Part shown: positions 16,667 through 28,630 of the stretch, one piece after another
Numbering within the stretch: the stretch's first letter is position 1
Layout: each line of letters opens with the position of its first letter
NCBI GenBank assembly: GCA_009746045.1
Contig: RPFO01000027.1
Location: 4,924,573-4,988,572, forward strand
Reading direction: 5' to 3'
Source: Mesostigma viride
Lineage: Eukaryota > Streptophyta > Mesostigmatophyceae > Mesostigmatales > Mesostigmataceae
Length of the DNA stretch: 64,000 bases
Program-made: the position numbers and the translations under genes
The notes under the pieces: generated by a model
What the model saw: only the letters and a program-made list of their open reading frames with translations
Database searches by the model: none
What the model was told of the DNA's origin: nothing

Positions 16667-17461
16667 ATGGATTCCACCCCTCTGATTGCCAATGAGCTCC
16701 CTCAGGATCACTCCGACCTGTTTGCGGAGTTGTGCGGGGGCTGGTACCGCTTGGTGGTGCGCAAGGCCATGGAAAACTCCAGCAATTTGTACAGCTGCGT
16801 GAATGAGTGGGAAAAGAAGTTGAAAACCCCCTTTTGCGTGCTGGTTCGTTTCGACTCCTTTACGGCTCTGGATCGCCAGTTGGAGTTTGAATTCATTGAC
16901 GTACGCACTGCGATCAGCAGGAAGTACTGCGTTCGCAGTCAGATCCTGTCCCACATTCGCCCTGAGAGCGAGTTCATGCTTCTGTGCGTCCTCCTTCGCG
17001 AGAAGAAGGAGGACGACGGGTTCATCGACCTGGTTACCAGGATTGGCCTGTCCTTCCGCGTGCCCAAGGACGCGGACAAGATCGTTGCGAGGACGGCGTT
17101 TCCCTATACCCGCCCCTGCGAGAAGGTGGTGATCACAGTGCGCACGCCCATTTTGGACAGCCCCATTGGTCCTTTCCCCGAGTCGGTTCGCGGTTTCTGC
17201 GCTGCGCCGGGGTGTGAGAAGAAGGGCAAGAGAGAGGTGAAGCGCAGGTGCGCCAGCTGCCAGGATGCGCGGTACTGCTCCCGCGAGTGCCAGGTTGCGC
17301 ACTGGAAGATCCACAAGGCGGACTGCACTCTGCTCACCCACGTGTGGACTTGCACCTCAGATGTGAAGTTCCCCCTGCGCGGGGACACTCTGCGTGTGAA
17401 AGACGATTGCACTGGGTTTGAGGGCCGCCAGACGCCCTGCCTGCGCATGTACAACCGCTAA
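16667..17461 (+). CDS. MYND zinc-finger protein, 264 aa
   Basis: ATG at 16667 (MDSTPLIANELPQDHSD). Residues 178-220 form a canonical MYND finger: CAAPGC...RRCASC, RYCSREC, AHWKIHKADC, with all zinc ligands present. The first ~170 residues form an unrecognised mixed alpha/beta region (VRFDSFTALDRQLEFEFIDV, FMLLCVLLREKK). MYND modules dock on proline-rich partners; some accompany SET domains, but no SET motif is seen here. It is divergent from the RING gene with a shared promoter, so the two may act together, for example in protein turnover or gene silencing. Whether this pair is viral or host is not settled. Confidence 0.75.
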   Translation: MDSTPLIANELPQDHSDLFAELCGGWYRLVVRKAMENSSNLYSCVNEWEKKLKTPFCVLVRFDSFTALDRQLEFEFIDVRTAISRKYCVRSQILSHIRPESEFMLLCVLLREKKEDDGFIDLVTRIGLSFRVPKDADKIVARTAFPYTRPCEKVVITVRTPILDSPIGPFPESVRGFCAAPGCEKKGKREVKRRCASCQDARYCSRECQVAHWKIHKADCTLLTHVWTCTSDVKFPLRGDTLRVKDDCTGFEGRQTPCLRMYNR

Positions 17462-18170
17462 ACAGCCAGGCCTGCGTGCCTGCAATGGGGTCTAGGAATG
17501 GCCTATTCCTTATTATTCTTATTGTAATGAAATGACATTTTCCTTATGTGCATGGGACTTGAACTATTCCAATGAGTCATATAGCAACTAGACCCATCGA
17601 GTAACACTGCCTCCTGTAACCCACGCCACCATATGCTGCCATCTGTTACCCACACGAATGTCTACTGTCGCTCGTCACCCACGGGATTGTATGCTGGCGC
17701 CTGTCACCTATACCATGTATACCACGTGGCAGATTGGCATGGCATGGCAAGTAGGTCCGTACGGCAAATGGGGTCACCTTAGGGTTTTGTAGTTAAAGGA
17801 TCGTAAGTGCGTCGTGAGCAGTGGCACGCTGGGTGGAGCAAAGCCGCAGCTTTACAAATAACACTTTGCAAAGCAGGAGGGTTAGGTGTGCTATGCTAGC
17901 CTCCAAGTGGCAAGCTACAGTGTGCTACGGACTACGGTAGACTCCGAGCGGCACGGTGTGTTGCCAAACTAATGCCCCGAGCCTATACAGGCGACCAATA
18001 TAAGAACGTCTGCGCACACCCGGTGCCGCTTACTACGAAGGCTTCCAGGAGAATGCCAGCCACTGCCAAGGAGGATTTCTGCCGATTTCTAGTAGCATCC
18101 TGACGGCCTCGCTCGTACCGCCAAGCTATAATCCTCATCAACTTGACCCTCATCGACTATTCTTCTCTGA
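17462..18170. other. Intergenic, degenerate minisatellite relatives
   Basis: No gene seen. Around 17600-17720 are diverged relatives of the 29-base minisatellite unit (CTGGCGCCTGTCACCTA, CTCGTCACCCACGGG). The rest is unique, unremarkable sequence without an open frame of note. Confidence 0.5.
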
Positions 18171-18175
18171 GTCGG

Positions 18176-18414
18176 TCCCTCGCTCCCTCCCTCCCTCCCT
18201 CCCTCCCTCCCTCCCTCCCTCCTCCCTCCCTCCCTCCTCCCTCCTCCCTCCCTCCTCCCTCCCTCCCTCCCTCCCTCCCTCCCTCCTCCCTCCCTCCCTC
18301 CCTCCCTCCCTCCCTCCCTCCCTCCCTCCCTCCCTCCCTCCTCCCTCCCTCCCTCCCTCCCTCCCTCCTTCCCTCCCTCCCTTCCTCCCTCCCTCCCTCC
18401 CTTCCTCCCTCACC
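18176..18414 (+). repeat. (CCCT)n/(CCT)n polypyrimidine tract
   Basis: About 240 bases of CCCT units interrupted by CCT, all pyrimidine on the plus strand. The mirror-symmetric purine/pyrimidine strand bias allows triplex (H-DNA) formation. Non-coding. Confidence 0.95.
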
Positions 18415-18690
18415 GTCTCTCAGTGAAGCCCCGCGCAAAACCAGTGACTTCAGTACAATCTCAAGTAGAATGTAGGCGACCCAATGCTTGATGATAATGA
18501 TGATGATGATCACGAGAAGCAGGCACGTGAGAGTTGCGTAGCTCCCAGACTGAGCCAAAAAGTAATTGATCAAATGCCCTTGCCACCCAAGATGGACTGG
18601 CGCGTGCTATCCGCTGTTTACAATGGCCCACGATGACATGTAACTATCCATCATACAAAGGGGCAGAAGCCAAAGATTAAAATGTGACTA

Positions 18691-21600
18691 TCATAAGAAT
18701 GATGTGTGGAAGCCAAACCTGGAAACAGAAATCTAAGAAACGTGACAGTTTACACCCGAAGAACATAGGGCTTACCTGTGATTTGAGAAATCTCTGTACC
18801 CCCGCACGCCTTCGAAGATCGTCGGATACCCCCACACCTTGTAGCTCTCCACTCGCCAATGCTGCGCCCCCTCGATAATGAAGTTGTCATAATGCGCATC
18901 GTTGCCATAATTGGTGCTCTCCTCAAATGGAATAACATTCTTCCAGATTGTCTTGTCAAACACCTGCCGTGGCCATCACGCAATCGTGGTAAAGGTTTGA
19001 TCATGCAATCGTGGTAAAGGTTTATGGTAAGCATGGGGCAGCGCCGTGCGATCGAAGTAGTGTCCCCCCCCCGTCAGACGCACGTCGTTTGGATCGTACT
19101 ATCTAACTGTATGCATATATGACAAACAGTAGCGCACAAATAGAATAATACCAGCACGAGCCTAGTTTCTGGCCTGCGCTGGTTGTCTCTTTGATCTAAG
19201 TGGCACCACTCTCCTTGCTATTGCACTTGCTATCTATCATAATACTAGCAGGATATGTTCACAGGAACGATCGTGCCTGTGGGACGCAACACCAACACCA
19301 CGCTGCATATTTTTTGGATGCCCCTGCCTAGTAGATACAGTTCGATTGGGGCTTGACACATGCCTTGCGCTTGGGTCGCGATGACACGGTCAAAGTGAGG
19401 ACACCGAAGCTTGCTTGCCAAGCTAGGGTGAGGTGCCAGCGCCTATATATATAGCGGGAAAATATACACAACAATATCAAACAAGGCCCCCAGGAGTGGC
19501 AAGGGTCAGCCAGAACAGGGGCAAGTCAAAGCGGAATCCAATCACAGTTTGTACCATAGCAAAGTGTTTATCCAAGGTAGGACACAGGGACGAAAGTGAG
19601 GCTTCACGAGTGTCAAACCACAGACGCGCTGTGCACTTTAAGTGCACTTTATATGCTGCTGCTGCTGCTGCTGCTGCTCCTCCTCCTCCTCCTCCTCCTC
19701 CTCCTCCTCCTCCTCCTCCTCCTCCTCCTCCTCCTCCTCCTCCTCCTCCTCCTCCTCCTCCACCACCACCACCACCACCACCACCACCACCACCACCACC
19801 ACCACCACCACCACCACCACCACCACCACCACCACCACCACCACCACCACCACCACCACCACCACCACCACCACCACCACCACCACCACCACCACCACCA
19901 CCACCACTTAAAAAGGACATCGGTGACAGGAGCAGAAGAACATGGCATTCCATACAGTACAAAAAGAATTTCAACTATTCTAAAAATGCAGAGGCTCAGC
20001 GCGGGACCCCCGCCTCAGCGGGGGTGACCCCCCGCCAAGCCGCAAGATTCGCCAGTGCCAGCCATTCCATACATTAATTGATTCTGTAGAATCATTTGGA
20101 AGGAGTCATGCCGTACCGCTTTCAGGTCCTTTGGGGCAAGATGCTTCGCGGTAGCCATCCCCCAGTTGAAGTCCCCACACACCACGAGGAGCGGGCAGGG
20201 GACGTGTTTCTTGACCAGAAGCTTCACCGCGCTGGCAGCCGATAGTCGCTTCTTATCTTGGATCAGTGCCTTGGTGACTGAACGAGGCCAATGTGCAGCA
20301 CGCGCGCGCCGATGGGGATCGGGTACACGATGCACAACGGTCATCCGTCGAGAAGTTTTTTGCCCCCGCTTAATTAATAATTTCTTCCTTAACTTCTTTC
20401 TTTCATTCATGAGCTAAAGCAAACAGCGTGAACGAACAACATCAGGGCGATGGTCAGACTCCCTGACTTGCACTGTTGACTGTGAGCTCGAGACGTGCAT
20501 GTGGGCGCAAATGGTTTACTCTTGACATAGCTGGCATCTGCTAGCTCCCAGCGTGAACACTGCAAGTGTAAGTGTAAGTGTAAGTGTAAGTGTAAGTGTA
20601 AGTGTAAGTGTAGGTGTAGGTGCAAGTGTAAGTGTAAGTGTAAGTGTAAGTGTAAGTGTAAGTGTAAGTGTAGGTGCAAGTGTAAGTGTAAGTGTAAGTG
20701 TAAGTGTAAGTGTGAGTGTGAGTGTGAGTGTGAGTGTGAGTGTGAGTGTGAGTGTGAGTGTGAGTGCGAGTGCGAGTGCGAGTGCGAGTGCGAGTGCGAG
20801 TGCGAGTGCGAGTGCGAGTGTGAGTGTGAGTGCGAGTGCGAGTGCGAGTGTGAGTGTGAGTGTGAGTGTGAGTGTGAGTGTGAGTGTGAGTGTGAGTGTG
20901 AGTGTGAGTGTGAGTGCGAGTGCGAGTGTGAGTGTGAGTGTGAGTGTGAGTGCGAGTGCGAGTGCGAGTGTGAGTGTGAGTGTGAGTGTGAGTGTGAGTG
21001 TGAGTGTGAGTGTGAGTGTGAGTGTGAGTGTGAGTGTGAGTGTGAGTGTGAGTGTAAGCGTAAGTGCAAGTGTAATGCAAAGAGTAAGTGTAAGTGTAAG
21101 TGAAAGTGTAAGCGTAAGCGTAAGTGTAAGCGTAAGCGTAAGCGTAAGCGTAAGCGTAAGCGTAAGCGTAAGCGTAAGTGTAAGTGTAAGTGTAAGTGTA
21201 AGTGTAAGTGTAAGTGTAAGTGTAAGTGTAAGTGTAAGTGTAAGTGTAAGTGTAAGTGCAAGTGTAAGTGTAAGTGCAAGTGTATCATCTAAACTAGACA
21301 AGACTGCATGGTGAGAAAGATGAAAATAGGCAGGGCCCATTCCCCCCTGCCCAGCAAGTTTCCAACCTGTTCCCTGGCCCTGCAGCTGGCCTCCCTATTT
21401 GTTTCATAATCACCAGACGTGCATCCCTGATACGAGAACAACAGCAGATGACCTCATTGCAGACCGCATTATTACACAGAGATGACCTCCTCAAGCAAGC
21501 CATGGGGTCCCCGCCACTCCAAACCCAACCATCCATACCCTGACATTGATACACCACCGTTGATACGTCAAGGCACCCGGCCTGTAGTACAGATACGAGT

Positions 21601-24600
21601 GTTGAACAGAAAAACAAGCACCCCGGAAAAAAGAGCACCCCTGAAACATCGTGACTTGGGCATGGTGAGCCCAAGTCTATCGGAGCCTAACGCACCCTGA
21701 CCGATCCCAAAACGTTGCTGAGGCAGCGGGTGCCCTCACTGCCCTAACTACAAAATGCCCCGCTATTTCCCACATGACAATTTGAAAATGGATTTTTCAA
21801 TCAACAGCTCGCCACGAGATAATGGTGGTCTGTTTGCACGCACGCTCACTTTGGGGGGTACCACACCGTAGGGAATAAGTCGCAACTTGCAGCCATTCAT
21901 TATCTAAGCAGATCCCTGGCATCTTCCATCATCCCATAGGTCACTGATGTAGTCATGCTACTGCTATGTGGTCATCCTGCTATGTCCACAGTCACCAATG
22001 CAGTCATGCTACTGCTATGTCCACAGCCATCTCATCGGATGGGGTCATGCTGCGGCTGTGTGGCCATCCTGCTATGTTCCTAGTCATCGGATGTAGTCAT
22101 GCGACTGCTACTGCAGTACAACTCTTCCTGGAGGGTATGGACTGCCGAAGACATTGCTTGGCATGTCAAGCGACACAGCTTTAAGTGATCTACCCATACG
22201 CAAACTAAACACATTCATGTATACGGGATTACCAGAGGAGGTTTCAGTGGGGTTTAGGATCCAAGCTTTGCTGAAAGAGGGGGGGGGGGGATAGGGGGGG
22301 GGACAAAGCACCACTGAAAAATACATTCCGATACCTGCACCTTCATGCCTTGTTCGTCACGCCTGTGCATTACATAGCCTAGCGCAGAGCCTTGAATTTG
22401 TGGTACAGTAACGCCGGGTGCCGATCACTGCATGCAGCAACACAGGTGTGCGGCACCAGCGGCAGCGTACTCACGCTTCTTTAAATGGCTCGCTTGGTAG
22501 TCCCCATCTCTCCCAGAGAACGCCGGGAAGTGACAGTTCATCAAAAAGAACTTCTGTTGCTGGGAGTTGTTGCTGCTGGAGGCGGCGGAGGGCCCAACCT
22601 TGTGGTCCCACCCATGCCCCACGGTGACCTCGACACAGAAGGCATACCTCCGGGTTTCCATGGGAATGCCAGAGTCCACCGAGGCCTGCACGTTGGATAG
22701 AGGGCGTACGTGCACGCGTGGGAAAGAGGGCATGCACGCGCGTGTGGGGAAGAAGAGAGCGGGCACAGCTGTTAATGAACCAGAACCAGAATCCGCTAAT
22801 TGTTAACGAATCAGATGCTAATGCTAATGAGATGCTTATGTTAATGAAGCACAACCAGAGGAGAGAGGGTGCTCTTCAGCATGGAGATGACATTGACGTG
22901 TGTCGTTCCTCGTCTCACAAACGACCGGGTTACGTCCATGTGAACAAGCAGCTGAACCCTAGAAGGAGCCGTGCGCTACCTACTTAAAAAATAGAACTTA
23001 AAAAAAAATAAATAAAAAAATAATAATAACTAATACTATAGTCACATTTCATTGAAGCCTGTGTGGAAAACATCAGGAGTACATAGCCAGCACAAAAAAC
23101 TGAGTGATAGCCAGGAAAGGAAAGACACACAAGATGAAGAGCAAAGAAAGCACGGTGAAGAGGGAAGGCATGCAGGCCCAAGGGAAGACATGCCCAAGGG
23201 AAGACATGCTCAAGAGTCCAAGAGGAGAAGCCGCTAGTCAAAGGATCCGCTCACGATGTCGAACCCAAGCGTTCGCCTGGGCTTAATAAACACAAAAGGG
23301 GATGGGGTGAAAGGAGGGCGCGATCTAGTCTAACACAGAGCACACCTTTGCGTGGCATCATAATAAGCAATCAAGCAGGGGCATGTTTGACTGCAACGAG
23401 ACGTACCAGGTCATGCAAGCCTTATGCTCGACTATTTACCAATCCTACTCCTTGAGAACACTTTGCGTGCCATCATGGTCAATGAATGAGGAGCGTGATT
23501 GACAGGCAAATGGCACTCCTTAACACCCAAGGCTCTGCCTCACATACTTTCTCGGGCCTTAATACTTTGCCGGCCAAAGACAAAAAAAAGACAAGGCACA
23601 TCCATAAACTGGACATGCACCATTGTCCACATGCTGAGCCCACTTCTCTCTTTTACACCTGTATACAACTACGAAATCTTACGTGTCAACCAAGGGGCAG
23701 AAAGGGGAGGGCAGGAGAAGGTCAAGGAGCAGCTCTGAAACCAGAGCACGCACTTTGCTGGGATTTCGCTATCCCGAGCTTCCCTGCATACGCGTGGAGG
23801 TGACAAAGTGCCTCCTACCCCAGTAATTTCGGTAATGAATGATTGGAACATAAAGACCTGTCGCAGGCCTTGTGCATCAAGGATGGAAGGTCGCGTGTCG
23901 GCCGTTGTGTTCGTGGTTCGGCACCGTACATCTCCGCACGTATTACGCTGTAGCGTGTGCAAAGAGACGACAAGGTGCCTCGTGAGCTTGTCCTGGGCGT
24001 GGGGAAGGACAGCGGTCCCCAGGTTCCTGCCCCCCTTTCCATTCTTGAAACGCGGGCCCGCCTTTCCATTCTTGAAACGCGGGCCCGCCTTTCCATTCTT
24101 AGAACGCGGGCCCACCTTTCCATTCTTGAAACGAGACCATATGAGTTGCTTGCAATCCATGCCCTCGATGGTCGGCGTCCGTAACTGTAAGATGCTGTCT
24201 TCAGCCCCCTCGCTCGCGCCGTTGCTCGCCTGTGAAAGGCGCATTATAAAAGTGACGTAATAACAAAATGGAAGAAGCGGTCTTAGTAAACACAAGAAAA
24301 AACGAGTGAGCAGTTAAGCGCTGAGTGAGGGAACCCTGAGTTTTGCGGCGCTCGGTGACGAAATCCTAATGGCTATCGGTATATTAACAATTAGAGTTTC
24401 TCACTTGCATTCCCTATCTTGAACAAGTGCTGGGTATTCTCGTAAACAAACAAAACGTGGGCACGACATGGGCACTGTTACTGGCAAACGCTCCTAGCCC
24501 GCACATCGAGTTGCCACCTCCAGCGCCGGATCAACCTGAATACGTGCGACTGAGAATGGCCACGTCAATGCATCAACACTGGGAGGCATGCAGGCAGGCA

Positions 24601-25997
24601 GCGGGCATGCCGACGTGCAGGGGCATGGCCGTGTCACATGGGCGAAAGGGAAGAAGGCCCTCGCGAAGCCTAGAACTCTCTTTGCTATCTGATTATTCCA
24701 AAAAATCATCCTGAACATAAATTTTGATATAATTTAGACTATGGACTCCTATGCTAACACCCACTTGGTCCTGGCGGCGCCTCCCCGTCCTCCACACGTA
24801 GCCAGACCACTCGACAAACTGTGGCTTTGCAGGGTCCGATCTCTGCGGATTCACCCCGTCGCTATCCAAACGCTCCCACTCCAGTCCCGACAGCTCCATC
24901 AGCTCTTCCTTGAGCGCGTGGGCAGCACCTTCACACAGCTCCTGTTGGTTGTGGGGTTTGTTGGGATATAAGATGAGTAGGGAAGGACAGTAGACACAGC
25001 TCCTGTTATTTGTGGAGGGTTTGGGGACCATGCGACTATGAAGACAACAGCGGAGAGTGTGAAGTTTTTGTTATTTTTTAGGTTGGGAATAAAAAGAGGA
25101 TGAAGAGGAGTACAGAAGGCGCTGCAGTCATGTTCGGGGTTCAGGAACCAGGAAAGGACGGAATGAAAGTACGGAATAAAGGCATGGGCTATTTGTGTGG
25201 GTGTTCAAATAATAGACTTCAATCTCATATACAGTTTGAGTATAAGTGACAGGAGGTTCGGCCCACACAAGCACACGTCTAGCACCGTGCGAAACTATGA
25301 TAACCGCTGGTATTTGAGCTGTAATGCAATTGCAAGAAGCGTGAGCCTGCCTACCCTTCGCAAGTAGTCTAGCAAAAGAATACTGCAGGTCTCTTGGCAT
25401 CGTCGGACTGTAAGTTGTATGTGTGCCCCTCCAAAGTAAGAACGCGCTTGTAAACAACTGCATAGGTACATACAGGAAATACCGCAATGCAGCACTTACG
25501 GGTGCGCTAAACGAAGCTCGCCTGCGACATGCAACGAGCAGGCAAGAGAAATACATCACCATGGATGACCTCGAGGAAAGGATGGCGCAATAGTTTGAAA
25601 GGTTGCCATTCCAGGTAATTGGTCATCCTTCCTATCAAAAGAGATTGGTCAGGTATTCGTTGGCATAACTGCTCACTAACGTGTACCTGCTTACTAAAGC
25701 ATACCTGCTTGATAAAGCATACCTGCTTAACAAAGCATACATACTTGATAAAACATGCCTGTTTAGTCAAGCATACCTGCTTAGTAAAGCCTGCCTGTCT
25801 AGTCAACTGCTCAACAAAAAATACCTGCTCATACTAAGAAAGCATACCTGCAACGCCACAATGTCCGCATCTGCTTCGATGATGAGGCTCGCAATGTTGT
25901 ACATGCGGGCAGGGTAGCGACCTGGCCATCTTGTCAAGTTGTTCACATTGAAGGAAGCGATGCAGACGACGCGGGAGGTGGCCAGTCGTTCCCGCAT
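18691..25997 (-). CDS. Spliced EEP-family (endonuclease/exonuclease/phosphatase) gene
   Basis: Six minus-strand exons can be chained: A 25997-25848, B 24941-24765, C 22685-22475, D 20277-20117, E 18963-18776 and F 18718-18691. Splice sites are GT-AG and phases match at every junction. The chain gives the EEP landmarks in order: SFNVNNL, then ALQ|E with the metal-binding Glu created by the A-B splice, then NCHFPA, then GDFNWG with catalytic Asp/Asn, then YDNFIIEG, then FSNH near the end with the catalytic His. These enzymes cut phosphodiester or phosphomonoester bonds using Mg2+. Substrate (DNA, RNA or lipid phosphate) is unclear. More 5' exons may exist. The D-E junction and exon F are least certain. 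Confidence 0.65.
18776..18963 (-). CDS. EEP gene exon E
   Basis: Acceptor ACGGCAG|GTGTTT, donor CACAG|GTAAGC (near-consensus), 188 bases. It encodes [29 protein letters not shown] and YRDFSNH. The last residues fit the EEP C-terminal SDH-type motif with Asn in place of Asp. A short terminal exon at 18718-18691 (acceptor TTTCCAG) would end the protein eight residues later. Confidence 0.6.
19654..19907 (+). repeat. Compound trinucleotide repeat (CTG)n(CTC)n(CAC)n
   Basis: Three pure blocks follow one another: about 8 CTG, about 28 CTC, about 49 CAC. All lie within the intron between exons D and E of the EEP gene. Any frame reads as homopolymer (Leu, Ser, Pro, His...). I do not treat these frames as coding. 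Confidence 0.95.
20117..20277 (-). CDS. EEP gene exon D (GDFN motif)
   Basis: Acceptor CTCGTTCAG|TCACC completes the split codon from exon C. It encodes [11 protein letters not shown]...[13 protein letters not shown], with the Asp and Asn of the EEP active site. The donor GCG|GTACGG gives phase 0 into exon E. The frame also stays open for ~40 codons beyond, so the exact 3' edge is uncertain. Confidence 0.6.
20564..21284 (+). repeat. Hexamer satellite (AGTGTA/AGTGTG/AGTGCG)n
   Basis: About 720 bases of hexamers in variant blocks. AGTGTA dominates at both ends, while AGTGTG and AGTGCG blocks fill the middle, and AGCGTA appears near 21110-21175. It is open in all frames by composition (Ser-Val, Thr-Leu, His-Ser). 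It lies in the intron between EEP exons C and D. Confidence 0.95.
22475..22685 (-). CDS. EEP gene exon C
   Basis: Acceptor ACGTGCAG|GCCTCG, donor AAGC|GTGAGT (consensus), 211 bases, entering in phase 0 and leaving in phase 1. It encodes [20 protein letters not shown] and [19 protein letters not shown], the central strand-and-His region of EEP enzymes. A poly-Ser/Asn/Gln insert (SSSNNSQQQ) interrupts it. Confidence 0.65.
24024..24134 (+). repeat. 27-bp tandem repeat, 4 copies
   Basis: The unit CCTTTCCATTCTTGAAACGC + GGGCCCG is repeated about four times with few changes. It lies in the intron between EEP exons B and C. Confidence 0.85.
24765..24941 (-). CDS. EEP gene exon B
   Basis: Acceptor CCAACAG|GAGCTG. 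The first codon GAG supplies the Glu of ALQ|E. It encodes [17 protein letters not shown]...WSGYVWR...QDQ. The chosen donor AA|GTGGGT keeps phase 0 with exon C; a GG|GTGTTAG donor five bases on is an alternative that would break the frame. Confidence 0.6.
25681..25850 (+). repeat. Degenerate ~20-bp tandem repeat
   Basis: About eight diverged units around AAAGCATACCTGCTTGATAA, ending at the exon A donor of the EEP gene. The donor sequence GTATGC itself lies in a unit copy, so the repeat may have grown out of the splice junction. Confidence 0.75.
25848..25997 (-). CDS. EEP gene exon A (N-terminal motif)
   Basis: Encodes [15 protein letters not shown]...DADIVALQ. The donor is CAG|GTATGC at 25848/25847, phase 0. 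It may start at ATG 25997, or continue to an acceptor CTAAG about 24 bases further upstream, which is preceded by a very long pyrimidine tract on this strand (the TC and TCC microsatellites). Confidence 0.65.
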
Positions 25998-26100
25998 ACG
26001 CCCGATGGTGGTGGCTGCGCAGCTTAGTCAGAGAACGAGTGAAGAAAGGGAGAGCGGGGGGGTGTCGTGAGAGGGGCAGGCAGGGGGGGAGGAAGCGACA

Positions 26101-26608
<508 letters not shown>

Positions 26609-27813
26609 AGTGCGAGATTACTTACCGCTGAAAATTTGGTTTTACATGTGCGAGACCCAAAGAAGGCCCAAGATGCCTCGTGTATCGACAAACAGACAAG
26701 CCCTTATGATGATGATAATAGTTTTCCTAACTACAATGTTAATAATAAACAATAATAATATATGGCAGCCCGCTGTACAACAATAGCAATATAAATGGGT
26801 GCCCATGAGATGCAGACGCACGTGGCAAAAGAAGTACACCGTCCGCATTGGTAGTTTTATAAAATAAAGAATTGCTCGAACAATTTCCGCCTGAAAACGT
26901 TAAAACAAACAAATAAATTTTAATTAACCAAGTCCCTGGGCCGTGGATTGCATGAGAGATAAACTGGCAAACAAACAAAGTAAATCAGTCAATTAAATCT
27001 TGCCTGCCCTGGGGGGTTATTATGGGGGAAACAGCAAACAAACAACAGAAAAGCAGGGGATCTTACCGTAGGAAATAAGTAGCCGTCTGCCTTGAACAGC
27101 TGCACGACGAAAAGACAAACAAAGAACTTTAAATAAATAAAGAAAAGCCGGGGACCCTACATGGCTCCCAACAAACGATCCAGGGTGATTCAAAATATGC
27201 CCAGGGCAGAAATTGGGTATGCATTAAAACTACCAATGCGGACGGTGTACTTCCTATGAAGAGGCTTGCTATGTACACCAGATTCAGATAACAGTTGGGG
27301 TTGCCCACTCACTCAAATGAACATGTTCAGCACAACCCAGATTGAAGGTCGCAAGGGCTGGAAGGCACCTGCGCAGGTAGGACTGTAATAAGATATAGTA
27401 CGCAGTAGGCTTATGGTATTCTGATCAGGCACTCCGCAAAGGTGAAAACCATTTGCGTTCAGTGCCGGGCCGCGGAAAACGCGGAAAACGCGATCTGCAA
27501 ATGAATCCGACCGGAATCGAACTGGGGACCTCTCGCACCAATTTTGCTGACTATAGGACGGACGTCTCCGGTTACCATGGCATCGCCAACTTACACCTAC
27601 AGTCATCCGCAAAAGTTCTCCTGTCCGGGGAGTGATGCAAGCCTTTCGGATTTGGTACTAGATAAATCACTCGAGATCTGTGTGTAGGAGTACTAGGCTT
27701 ATGGTATAGTTGTATTCTAGTGGCGTTCTAGCAACTGGGTTGGATTTCCCCCGTTTCAGGCCCAAATAAAAGGGACAAAGAGATTATGGACGCAAACGCT
27801 ACAAACGGTTTAC

Positions 27814-28153
27814 CTGGATCGCAAGGCTTCCCTTCCAGCACGCTCGCGTCCATAGCTTTGTGACCTGTTCCTCCAGTCTCCTCTTCACCTTTGGCTGATG
27901 TGTGTGAGGTGCCACCATCGGTTGCTGACGTCCCACTGGGCGCTAACGTGCCGTCCTGTGTCGCTTTGCCAATTTGCAACAAAGAGCCGCTTTGCGCTGA
28001 GACTCCATTTTGCATGAACGTGCTACGCTGTGCCGACGAGCCATCATGCGTTGGCATCATATTGCATGCTGGTAGGCCAAGCGCCGACGAAGCATCTTGC
28101 GTGGGCACCCCGTTGTGTGCTGGTATGCTGGCATCAACTGATGTCGCGCTACC
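27814..28153 (-). CDS. Putative host exon, Ser/Thr/Gly-rich
   Basis: Open between a plausible acceptor (ATATCTCAG|GGTAGC) and a good donor (GATCCAG|GTAAAC), 340 bases. It encodes a low-complexity stretch with ASSALGLPAC, GTSATDGGTS and GEEETGGTG. No domain is recognised. It may belong to the EEP gene's 5' part or to a separate minus-strand gene. Support is limited to splice sites and the open frame. Confidence 0.35.
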
Positions 28154-28255
28154 CTGAGATATACCCCCACCTTGAGGTATCTCCAGTGCCGGCGCTGCCC
28201 CATTTATCCAGATAAGCAGAAGACGAGGAAAAGAGCGACCGTCACGAGGCGTTAG

Positions 28256-28630
28256 CTAGTTTTAACTTGTGTTACCAGTGCTAGCTAGTGTTAGTTAGTG
28301 TTACCAGTGCTACCTAGTGTTAGTTAGTGTTACCAGTGCTACCTAGTGTTAGTTAGTGTTACCAGTGCTTCCTAGTGTTAGTTAGTGTTACCAGTGCTAG
28401 CTAGTGTTAGTTAGTGTTACCAGTGCTAGCTAGTGTTAGTTAGTGTTACCAGTGCTAGCTAGTGTTAGTTAGTGTTACCAGTGCTAGCTAGTGTTAGTTA
28501 GTGTTACCAGTGCTATCTAGTGTTAGTTAGTGTTACCAGTGCTAGCTCGTGTTAGTGAGTGTTACCAGTGCTAGCTAGTGTTAGTTAGTGTTACCAGTAC
28601 TAGCTAGTGTTAGTTAGTGTTACCAGTGAG
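28256..28630 (+). repeat. 29-bp minisatellite, ~13 copies
   Basis: The unit GTGTTACCAGTGCTAGCTAG + TGTTAGTTA is 29 bases with minor variants (GCTACC, GCTTCC, GCTATC). It is unrelated in sequence to the minisatellite at 14494 despite the same period. Non-coding. Confidence 0.9.

Noticed and set aside
19433-20077. Long proline/histidine/leucine/threonine frames over the trinucleotide repeat
   Set aside because: Homopolymer frames in every phase and on both strands are compositional; the tract sits in an intron of the EEP gene.
20407-21340. Several 180-290-codon Ser-Val, Thr-Leu and His-Ser frames
   Set aside because: All are by-products of the hexamer array.
23669-24295. 208-codon minus-strand frame with repeated KNGKxGPR units
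   Set aside because: Its core is the 27-base tandem repeat; the flanks have no coding signature and it lies between EEP exons B and C.
27475-27575. tRNA-like segment with a B-box (GGAATCGAACTG on plus strand)
   Set aside because: The acceptor and T stems do not pair correctly and no full cloverleaf can be drawn; at most a tRNA-derived SINE remnant.
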